Assembly: GCA_946615875.1 (NCBI GenBank) | Contig: CAMOIK010000041.1 | Coordinates: 1 to 13,325, forward strand | DNA length: 13,325 nucleotides | DNA from: an uncultured Verrucomicrobiota bacterium | Lineage (GTDB): Bacteria; Verrucomicrobiota; Kiritimatiellia; RFP12; UBA1067 | Direction: 5' to 3' | Shown here: positions 7,655 to 13,325 of the stretch, piece after piece | Layout of the letters: every line of letters begins with the position of its first letter | How positions within the stretch are numbered: the stretch's first letter is position 1 | Made by a program: the position numbers and the translations under genes | The notes under the pieces: model-generated | Told to the model about the DNA's origin: nothing | The model's input: only the letters and a program-made list of their open reading frames with translations | Database searches by the model: none

Positions 7655-9181
7655 CTAGAGGTCCAGCAGCACCTTGACTGCGTCGGCGAACTTCCTGTAG
7701 TCGTAGATCACGATGTGGTCCATGCCCTTGATGCGGACGTGGCTGTCGCCGCCGCCGTCGGCGAAGTCGTCGCCGATGAAGACGATGTCGTCGAGTCCGT
7801 AGCCGTTGTCGCGCGCCCAGGCGAGCGTCGCGTCGTACTTGTTGTACTGCTTTCCTGCGAAGTCGAAGGAGGTGGAGCCGCCGATATAGACCGAGAAGTC
7901 CTTGAATATCGAACAGACCTCCGGATACATGGCTCTGCGCTTGCGCCTGTCCGGGTCGAACGCGACCTTGTGTTCTGCGGAGGGCGCTGTGCCGAGCAGG
8001 CCGAACGTGACCATGCCGGAGGCGTGGAACTCAAGAGGTTCGCCCTCGTATTCGGTGTAGCCGTATTTCGTGCGCAGGCGGTCGGTGTTCTCGCGGAAGA
8101 ACGCCCGGTCGACCTCGTTGGTGACCGCCTTGACGATCCTGAAGACGCCGTCCGAAGCCTTCGCGGTCTGCATGCCGTAGTTGCCCACGATGTCTATGGG
8201 ATATTCGCCCATCTGGCGGTATATGCGCGGGGCGTTGCCCGCGCCGATCATCACGCACTTGTATTTGGCGTCGAGCGAACGCAGCGCGTCCATGTTGTGC
8301 GGCGGTATCGGCGAGCGGTGCTGGCACAGGGTGGCGTCGAGATCCATGGCGACGACCTTCTTCGGCTTGCCCGCGATGGCGCGGGCGAGGAGCGTGGGAT
8401 AGTCGCTCGTGACCCTGTCGGCGCCCTTCGCCGCGTATTCGTCCCACTCGGCCTTGGACTGGCACATCCACAGGCAGACGCTGAGGCCGGCGGCATGGGC
8501 GCGCTCCACCATCTCGCGCGTCGTATCCTTGCCCTTCGGCGCGACACTGCGGCAGCCGAGCGCCTTGGCGGCGGCGATGTGCTCCTCGGACAGCGGCGAG
8601 CCAGCGATCAAGCCCGTCGGGGCGGAGGGGACTGCGCTGCGCATGACGGCGAGCGTGTTCGTGTTGAAGCAGGTGAAGACGTAGGTGCCAGGCTCCATGA
8701 TCCGCGTCGCCGTCGCGTCCAGCGCCCGGCAGTAGTCCTCCAGAGTCGCGGTCGTGTAGAAATCGCCAGGGTATGCCTTCATCTCGATTTCCACGAAGAC
8801 GTCGCTTCGCCCCTTGAAGAGCGAAAGCACCTCTTCCAGCGTCGGCACGCGCTCCGAGCAGGCCTGCAGGCGGCATTCGCGGACCTGCGCGAGGGTCATC
8901 TCCTCAACCTTGCCCTTGCCGTCGGTGGTGCGCGAGACGTTGGCGTCGTGCATGATCACGAGGTGGCGGTCGCTTGTGAAGCGCACGTCCAGCTCGAAGC
9001 CGCGGATGCCTTTCTCCAGGCACATCCTGAAACCGCCTAGCGCGTTGTCGTCGTATTCGCCCCGCCCGCCCCTGTGCGCCTGCACGAGAGGCGCGGCTCC
9101 TGCGCAAAGCGCCGCCAGGCCCGCCGCGGCCATCACGAACATGCGCATGGCCGATATAGTCCGTCCGGTAAACGTGTTCAT
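7655..9181 (-). CDS. Exported GDPD fused to a phosphomannomutase-like HAD-IIB domain
   Basis: This is a 508-residue two-domain protein. After a signal peptide (hydrophobic core about 14-30, likely cut near CAGAA/PLVQA), residues 33-270 form a GDPD barrel with His36-Arg37, Glu63/Asp65 (FELDVRF), His78-Asp79 and Glu133/Lys135. The usual PENT motif is replaced by Asp44-Asp45-Asn46-Ala, which may alter activity or specificity. Residues 274-508 form a HAD hydrolase: MDLDATL (Asp280, Asp282; Ala replaces the usual Gly), VMIGAGNAPR as motif II, Lys448 and FIGDDFADGGGD as motif IV. The order FHASGMVTFGLLG, then IGGSTSFDF, then NK and GDD...GGGD, resembles eukaryotic-type phosphomannomutase (HAD-IIB), a fold also used by sugar-phosphate phosphatases. 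A plausible job is releasing a phosphomonoester and then dephosphorylating it outside the cytoplasm. AAGGAG lies 10 bases upstream of the ATG. ATGs at codons 12 and 14 are possible alternative starts. Confidence 0.85.
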   Translation of the reverse strand: MNTFTGRTISAMRMFVMAAAGLAALCAGAAPLVQAHRGGRGEYDDNALGGFRMCLEKGIRGFELDVRFTSDRHLVIMHDANVSRTTDGKGKVEEMTLAQVRECRLQACSERVPTLEEVLSLFKGRSDVFVEIEMKAYPGDFYTTATLEDYCRALDATATRIMEPGTYVFTCFNTNTLAVMRSAVPSAPTGLIAGSPLSEEHIAAAKALGCRSVAPKGKDTTREMVERAHAAGLSVCLWMCQSKAEWDEYAAKGADRVTSDYPTLLARAIAGKPKKVVAMDLDATLCQHRSPIPPHNMDALRSLDAKYKCVMIGAGNAPRIYRQMGEYPIDIVGNYGMQTAKASDGVFRIVKAVTNEVDRAFFRENTDRLRTKYGYTEYEGEPLEFHASGMVTFGLLGTAPSAEHKVAFDPDRRKRRAMYPEVCSIFKDFSVYIGGSTSFDFAGKQYNKYDATLAWARDNGYGLDDIVFIGDDFADGGGDSHVRIKGMDHIVIYDYRKFADAVKVLLDL

Positions 9182-9219
9182 TTTGTTTCTGCTCCTTTTT
9201 CTTCTGTGTTCATTGACAT
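9178..9219 (-). other. Possible 13-codon upstream ORF overlapping the GDPD-HAD start
   Basis: In the 48-base gap between the dehydrogenase and the GDPD-HAD gene, an ATG at 9219 opens a 13-codon frame (MSMNTEEKGAETK). Its TGA stop overlaps the ATG of the GDPD-HAD gene in the ATGA arrangement typical of translational coupling. A GGCGGCGGAA stretch precedes it as a weak ribosome-binding site. It could re-couple ribosomes between the two genes. Frames this short occur often by chance, so it is noted as a candidate only. Confidence 0.2.
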
Positions 9220-9229
9220 TTCCGCCGCC

Positions 9230-10564
9230 CTAGAGGCCCAAGGCGTCGAGGCGCCCCGCCAGCTCGTCCATGAGGCCGAGCTCCAGCGCGAGGTCGAGGC
9301 CGAAGTAGCGATTGCGCATGTAGGGGACGCCGCGGAAGGTTTCGCGGAAACGCTCGCGCGTGACGCCGATCTGCTCCGGCGCCACCGGCGCGCCGGCGAG
9401 CCTCAGCCTCTCTCGGACTTCGCCGAACGGGAGTATCTGGGCGCGAATGCGCCGCGAGAGCTCCGGCCACTTGTCGCGCAGCGTGGCGAGCTGGCCTCGC
9501 AGCGCCTCGCGGTCCGGGAACTTCTTGCCGTATTCCAGCTCCGCGCGCAGGATGTGCGCGGGGCGGTCGCCGAAGACCGCCGGGAACGTGGCCTTGACGG
9601 CATCGAACGACGGCCACCAGCGCGCCACCGCGGCATCGATGTCGAGCGAAGCGATGTCACGTTCCAGCAGGAACTCCAGCGTGGCGGTGGAGGCAAGCGT
9701 GCCGATGCCGACTTTGAAGCCGTGCGAGACGGGGCGTCCGTCGAACGAAAGATCCTCCATGTCCCAGTAGTGGGATATCTGGTGCTCGGTGCCGCTCGCC
9801 GGGCGCGACGAACCCATGGCCTGCATCGCGAAGCCGCTCAGCACCAGCCCCTCGCAAAGCTTGCGCACCTCCTTCTCGTCGCGGTCCGCGCAGCCTTTCG
9901 GATTGGAGAGCGCGTCCTTCAGCGAATCCTGCACTAGCGCCCATGCGCGTGGATGTATCGCCTCGGAGCCGATGGCGTCGGCCAGCATCCAGTCGGCGCC
10001 AGCCGGTATCTTCGCCATGAGGTCGGCATAGCCGCTGGCCGTCATGCCTTCCGGCGCGGCGGCGGCGATCGCGCTATCGACGATGCAGCCGAGCGGCGCC
10101 TTGCAGGAGAGGGTCTGCTTCATGCCGTCCTTGGTGATCGCCGCGCCGTAGGCGGTGTATCCGTCCATGGAAGCCGCCGTGCCCACGACTATGTAGCGCA
10201 GCCCCAGTTCTTCCGACGAACGTTTCACCAGGTCGTTGATCGTGCCGGAGCCGACGGCGACCGGCGGCGCGGCGTCTGCGGCGATCGCGTCGCGCACTTC
10301 CTCGACTTTGTCGTAGGTGGCGTGGAAATCGGCGCCGTCGGCGCCGACCACGACCTCGCGTACTTCCAGGCCCGCCGCCGCCAGTGAGGCGGCCACGCGC
10401 CCGCCCGCGACATTCTTCGTGCGAGGGTCTTCCACTACGACCGCGCGCCGTGCGCCCGGGAAAAGCTCCTTGAACATCGCGGCGGCGGCGTCTGCCGCCC
10501 CCGGCCCTATCACGCAAGCCTTCGTATCGGTAGCGCTTGCGAGCGCTTCATCTATCTTTGCCAT
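9230..10564 (-). CDS. egsA: sn-glycerol-1-phosphate dehydrogenase (EgsA/AraM family)
   Basis: This is a 444-residue cytoplasmic enzyme of the iron-type alcohol dehydrogenase fold, G1P dehydrogenase branch. Known members interconvert dihydroxyacetone phosphate and sn-glycerol-1-phosphate with NAD(P)H, using nickel or zinc. The nucleotide-binding motif is VGSGTINDLVK (about 104-114), followed by GTAASMDGYTA (128-138). The predicted metal ligands are Asp181 (GYADLMAKIPAGADW), His261 (SGTEHQISHYWD) and His281 (SHGFKVGIG). Archaeal and Bacillus members are around 350-400 residues, so this copy has a longer C-terminal part. AAAGGAACGAC precedes the ATG. The gene lies 24 bases after GH31 and 48 before the GDPD-HAD fusion. 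Its company of phosphodiesterases, antiporter and GlpA-like dehydrogenase suggests catabolic oxidation of G1P. The biosynthetic direction (G1P for an ether lipid or polymer) remains possible. Confidence 0.9.
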   Translation of the reverse strand: MAKIDEALASATDTKACVIGPGAADAAAAMFKELFPGARRAVVVEDPRTKNVAGGRVAASLAAAGLEVREVVVGADGADFHATYDKVEEVRDAIAADAAPPVAVGSGTINDLVKRSSEELGLRYIVVGTAASMDGYTAYGAAITKDGMKQTLSCKAPLGCIVDSAIAAAAPEGMTASGYADLMAKIPAGADWMLADAIGSEAIHPRAWALVQDSLKDALSNPKGCADRDEKEVRKLCEGLVLSGFAMQAMGSSRPASGTEHQISHYWDMEDLSFDGRPVSHGFKVGIGTLASTATLEFLLERDIASLDIDAAVARWWPSFDAVKATFPAVFGDRPAHILRAELEYGKKFPDREALRGQLATLRDKWPELSRRIRAQILPFGEVRERLRLAGAPVAPEQIGVTRERFRETFRGVPYMRNRYFGLDLALELGLMDELAGRLDALGL

Positions 10565-10588
10565 GTCGTTCCTTTCGTTTCCAAAGAC

Positions 10589-13132
10589 CTATTTCCTGCC
10601 GGCCCGGCAGACATCGTCGAGCTTGCGCATCAATTCCTCCGGCAGTTTGGCGCGGAAGCGTTCGATGTCGGCGCGGAACGCGTCGAGCGCGGCGTCGCGC
10701 GTCTTCAGATGCTCCGCGAGCCGCGTCGGGTCCGCGACGATCGCGGCCCTCGTCTGCCAATATGTCTGCCAGCTGTCCGGGAGATTGACCGCCCAATGAT
10801 AGGGGCGCAGGTTGTCCTTGAACTCCACGGTGATGGCGTCGATGCGGCGGAACTCGCCCTTGAGGCCGAGGAGCCGCGCAGCGGTGTCGGCGGCGTCTGG
10901 CGGCAGAGTCCATTCCACGACGGTCTCGGCCTCTCCGTCCTGGCGCGGGGTGGCGATGACGACTGCGAGCTCGACAGGGTCGAAAGACCAGGCGCACGCC
11001 TGGCCATTGACCTTGACTTCGCTTGGCGCCGCCATGCACGGGAACTTCAGGGTGTATGCGCCCTTGCGGGGCGAAATCGAGACGCGGCATCCGTCGCGGA
11101 CGACGCGGGTGCGCGTGAAGCTGGTGGCGTAGTCGGCGTTGTCGCCCTCGTCCTCGTAGATTTCGCAGCTCGCCTTGTCGGCGCCCGGCGCGAAGAAGAG
11201 CGTGAGATCGTCCGTGCCCGGCTTGTCGAGGTTGTCCACTGAGTCTGGATACATGGGAATTATGGCGCCGGCCTTGACGAACCACGGATTCTCGTCGATG
11301 GCGTAGCGACGGCGGATGGTGCGGCCGCCTTCCAGCAGGTCGCCGGACGACACGTCGAACCACTTGCCCTCCGGGAACCAGACGTCGATCTCCGAATAGC
11401 CTTTGGCCTTGTCCATCGGGCGCGAGATGGTGGCGGCGAGGATGGAGTCGCCGAACATGTAGGCGTTGGTCGCGGCGTACGCGGCGTCCTCCTCCGGCCA
11501 GTCGTAGTACATCGGGCGGCAGATGGATACGCCGGTGTCGTAGGCCTCGCGCGCGGCGGTATAGATGTAGGGGGCGAGGCGGTAGCGCAGCTGCATGGCC
11601 TCGCGCAGCGCGAAGACGTGGTCTGGGTATTTCCATATGCGGCGCTCGATCGCCGCGTCTTTCGTGCAGTGGGTCTTGAAGATGGGCGTGAAGACGCCGC
11701 TCTGGAGCCAGCGCGTGAAGAGCTCGCCGTCGCGGCCGGCGTCGCCGTCGGGATGGTGGTGGCCGCCGATGTCGTGGCCCCAGTAGCCGTAGCCGACGTT
11801 GGAGGCCGTCGCGGTGAACCACGGGATCGCCTCGAGCATCTTCCAATCAACCTTGCAGTCGCCGGAGAAGCCCACCTGGTAGCGGTGCGAGCCGAGCCCT
11901 CCCCAGCGGTGGTAGATGAACGGGCGGGAAGCGCGGCCGTCCTCGCTCCATGCGCCGCGCGAGCCGTTGAAGAAGATGTAGTTCAGCCAGAACGTGTTGG
12001 ACAGCGACGGTTTGTCCTTGGACATCTTCCACTGCTGCCAGTCGAGCCACCAGAAATCCACGCCGTCCTTCTCCATGGGGCCGATGACGTCCTTGAAGTA
12101 GCAGTCGGCCCACTTCTCCTCGTCGGCGCGGAACGGCACGGCGTTGGTGCCGGTCCATCCGTAGTCGCGTGCGAACGCGGCGTAGCAGTCCTCCACGGGC
12201 TGGATGCCGCTGGCCGGGTGCAGGTTGAGCGCGACCTTGCAGCCGTTGTCGTGGAGGAAGGCGAGCGTGGCGCGCGGGTCGGGGAAGAGTCTCCTGTTCC
12301 AGGTGTAGCCAGTCCATCCCCACAGCTGGCCGAACTCGTCCTTCATGTCAGGCCTGTCGCCGATGCGCCACGTCTCGTGCCACTCCATGTCGATGACGAA
12401 CACGTCTATGGGAACGCCGACTGACTTCATCTGTCCGACGAGTTCGCGCACTTCGGCGTCGGTGTAGAGCCAGTATCTGCTCCACCAGTATCCGAAAGCC
12501 CAGCGCGGGGGCAGCGGTATCTTGCCTGCGACGAGGGTGTAGTCGGCGAGGCAGCCCTTGTAGTCATGGCCGTAGGCGAAGACCGTCAGATCGCGGTAGC
12601 CGGGCGCGGCGGGTCTTTCCGCCACCCACTTGCCCCAACGGCCCTGCGCCTCCACGAAGAGCGGGGTCTTGGTGTCATCGACCGTGGCCACGCCGCGACG
12701 CGAGAGGATGCCCTTCTCCATGCGCGGGCGGATGTCGCCGAGGCAGGTGGCCCCGTCGAGGGTGCGCATCGTGCCGAGCAGGTTTTCGCGGTCCTCGGAA
12801 AGCGCGGCCACGCCGTTGACTACCAGGTTGGTGGCGTCGAACGCGCCGCCGGCCCACTCGATCGTCATGCGGGACGTCTTGACCACCACGCCCTCGCCGC
12901 GTCGCTCCCACGTGAATTTGACGGGCGGCGTCTCGCGGTTCACGAAAACGAGCGACGGACGGTCCTCGAATTTGCCGTCGGGCGACCACTCGCACCGCAC
13001 CATTCTGTCAGTCAGCAGCGTAAAGCGGGCGTTGCCCGCAACCACGCGATTCCCGTCGCTCGCGCACACCGCAGCGCACGCCGCCCCCGACAGCAAAAGT
13101 GCCGCCGCCGCCAATCCTGTCTTTACAGTCAT
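10589..13132 (-). CDS. Secreted glycoside hydrolase family 31 enzyme (alpha-glucosidase/alpha-xylosidase type)
   Basis: This is an 847-residue GH31 retaining alpha-glycosidase. An N-terminal signal peptide (MTVKTGLAAAALLLSGAACA) indicates export. Numbering from the chosen start, an N-terminal beta-sandwich (about 25-195) precedes the TIM barrel. The nucleophile is Asp364 in FWWLDWQQW and the acid/base is Asp425 in GFSGDCKVDW, followed by the strongly conserved ATASNVGYGYWGHDIGGH. C-terminal beta domains follow, then a helical tail of about 80-90 residues that I do not recognise as a known domain. The exact substrate cannot be read; alpha-glucosyl or alpha-xylosyl linkages are usual in the family. 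In this operon, removing alpha-glucose from glycosylated glycerol-phosphate polymers is a possible role. The ATG at 13132 is preferred over TTG 13162 and ATG 13150: AAGGGG lies 6 bases before it and the signal peptide then begins cleanly. It is the first gene of the block, with a promoter upstream. Confidence 0.92.
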   Translation of the reverse strand: MTVKTGLAAAALLLSGAACAAVCASDGNRVVAGNARFTLLTDRMVRCEWSPDGKFEDRPSLVFVNRETPPVKFTWERRGEGVVVKTSRMTIEWAGGAFDATNLVVNGVAALSEDRENLLGTMRTLDGATCLGDIRPRMEKGILSRRGVATVDDTKTPLFVEAQGRWGKWVAERPAAPGYRDLTVFAYGHDYKGCLADYTLVAGKIPLPPRWAFGYWWSRYWLYTDAEVRELVGQMKSVGVPIDVFVIDMEWHETWRIGDRPDMKDEFGQLWGWTGYTWNRRLFPDPRATLAFLHDNGCKVALNLHPASGIQPVEDCYAAFARDYGWTGTNAVPFRADEEKWADCYFKDVIGPMEKDGVDFWWLDWQQWKMSKDKPSLSNTFWLNYIFFNGSRGAWSEDGRASRPFIYHRWGGLGSHRYQVGFSGDCKVDWKMLEAIPWFTATASNVGYGYWGHDIGGHHHPDGDAGRDGELFTRWLQSGVFTPIFKTHCTKDAAIERRIWKYPDHVFALREAMQLRYRLAPYIYTAAREAYDTGVSICRPMYYDWPEEDAAYAATNAYMFGDSILAATISRPMDKAKGYSEIDVWFPEGKWFDVSSGDLLEGGRTIRRRYAIDENPWFVKAGAIIPMYPDSVDNLDKPGTDDLTLFFAPGADKASCEIYEDEGDNADYATSFTRTRVVRDGCRVSISPRKGAYTLKFPCMAAPSEVKVNGQACAWSFDPVELAVVIATPRQDGEAETVVEWTLPPDAADTAARLLGLKGEFRRIDAITVEFKDNLRPYHWAVNLPDSWQTYWQTRAAIVADPTRLAEHLKTRDAALDAFRADIERFRAKLPEELMRKLDDVCRAGRK

Positions 13133-13138
13133 TCTTTT

Positions 13139-13144
13139 CCCCTT
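13139..13144 (-). promoter_or_regulatory. Ribosome-binding site that sets the GH31 start
   Basis: On the - strand AAGGGG lies 6 bases before the ATG at 13132. The in-frame upstream candidates are a TTG at 13162 without a good site and an ATG at 13150 with only GAGG three bases before it. Either would add a charged leader before the signal peptide. Confidence 0.7.
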
Positions 13145-13207
13145 AAACATTGCCTCGTCCAACGAGCAAGGCGGACGCCGTGCGCCCTCCCACGCTCATG
13201 TTTGAAT

Positions 13208-13236
13208 ATTCTACCATAATCTCGCGCGCCATGCAA
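13208..13236 (-). promoter_or_regulatory. Sigma70-like promoter for the - strand operon
   Basis: On the - strand TTGCAT (13236-13231) and TAGAAT (13213-13208) are separated by 17 bases, the ideal spacing. The -10 matches five of six consensus bases; the -35 matches only the TTG. Transcription would start near 13201, giving a leader of about 70 bases before the GH31 ATG. An A6 tract lies further upstream (13267-13262). Confidence 0.5.
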
Positions 13237-13287
13237 CGGGTATTTCTCTGGAGTTTACCCATTTTTTGATAGTGTTGTTTGCGGAAG

Positions 13288-13313
13288 TAACCGCACCGGT
13301 TTAGGTGCGGTTA
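13288..13313. repeat. Perfect 10-bp inverted repeat upstream of the operon
   Basis: TAACCGCACC (13288-13297) and GGTGCGGTTA (13304-13313) are perfect inverted copies separated by 6 bases. The hairpin is not followed by a T-run on either strand, so it is not a clear intrinsic terminator. It lies about 75-100 bases upstream of the predicted - strand -10. It could be an operator, the terminator core of a gene beyond the window edge, or a dispersed palindromic element. The rest of the 13133-13325 stretch holds only the GH31 ribosome-binding site, the promoter and an A/T tract. Confidence 0.55.
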
Positions 13314-13325
13314 GTATTGCGACAG

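Noticed and set aside
6608..9040. 810-codon + strand ORF opposite the two GDPD genes
   Set aside because: It lies antisense to two genes with clear catalytic motifs, runs through their intergenic gap, and its translation is rich in Arg, Ala, His and Val with no recognisable motif. This is the expected shadow of GC-rich codons.
10532..10548. Direct repeat AGCGCTT-N3-AGCGCTT near the start of the dehydrogenase gene, resembling the palindromes at 7591-7610
   Set aside because: It encodes the Glu-Ala-Leu-Ala-Ser-Ala stretch, where GCG/GCT/AGC codons give such repeats easily. Inside a coding region without other promoter elements I cannot support an operator.
13060..13100. Possible lipoprotein signal in the GH31 leader (SGAAC)
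   Set aside because: The position -3 residue is Gly where Leu/Val/Ile is expected, so an ordinary signal-peptidase I site near ACA/AVCA is more likely.
13133..13162. TTG at 13162 and ATG at 13150 as starts of the GH31 gene
   Set aside because: The ATG at 13132 has AAGGGG at ideal spacing and begins directly at the signal peptide.
1..13325. Search for tRNA, rRNA, CRISPR repeats, insertion sequences, phage or defence genes
   Set aside because: No cloverleaf, regularly spaced repeat, transposase motif or terminal repeat pair was seen by reading; the window is filled by metabolic genes.

Overview
The window is a GC-rich bacterial fragment. It carries one partial gene on the + strand (1-1653, the 3' part of tex) and a convergent block of eight closely spaced genes on the - strand (13132 down to 1690). 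Many start codons have clear Shine-Dalgarno sequences. Exported enzymes with Sec-type signal peptides, a high-GC genome and an anaerobe-type FAD oxidoreductase with its DUF1667 partner suggest an anaerobic, probably gut or sediment bacterium. A PVC-group lineage such as Kiritimatiellota/Verrucomicrobiota is my low-to-moderate confidence guess from gene style. No marker gene here proves it.

Layout in - strand transcription order: a promoter and a 26-base perfect inverted-repeat element (13208-13313); a secreted GH31 alpha-glucosidase-like enzyme (13132-10589); an EgsA/AraM-type sn-glycerol-1-phosphate dehydrogenase (10564-9230); an exported two-domain protein fusing a glycerophosphodiester phosphodiesterase (GDPD) to a phosphomannomutase-like HAD phosphatase domain (9181-7655); a 96-base gap with a possible internal promoter and palindromes; a second exported GDPD (7558-6698); an 826-residue fusion of a GlpA-like FAD dehydrogenase, a [2Fe-2S] BFD domain and an NAD/FAD oxidoreductase (6672-4192); its small DUF1667 partner (4190-3846); a HAD-IIA phosphatase of the NagD/AraL type (3832-2990); and a GlpT-like organophosphate:phosphate antiporter (2967-1690). 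Gaps inside the block run from 1 to 96 bases, so it is probably one operon, perhaps with an internal promoter before the second GDPD.

The genes read as one pathway. Outside the cytoplasm, GH31 would strip alpha-glucosyl groups and the two GDPDs would cut glycerophosphodiesters. The GlpT-like antiporter would import the glycerol phosphate. Inside the cell, two stereochemically different routes lead to dihydroxyacetone phosphate: the GlpA-type fusion plus DUF1667 for sn-glycerol-3-phosphate, and the EgsA-type enzyme for sn-glycerol-1-phosphate. The HAD-IIA phosphatase could vent excess phosphorylated intermediate. No glycerol kinase or glycerol facilitator gene is present, which fits import of already phosphorylated glycerol. 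The set could serve to scavenge deacylated phospholipids or glycerol-phosphate (teichoic or lipoteichoic) polymers, using both enantiomers. That substrate proposal is inference; the enzyme families are read from sequence motifs.

No tRNA, rRNA, CRISPR array, insertion sequence or phage gene was seen. The many long ORFs opposite these genes are GC-driven shadows.
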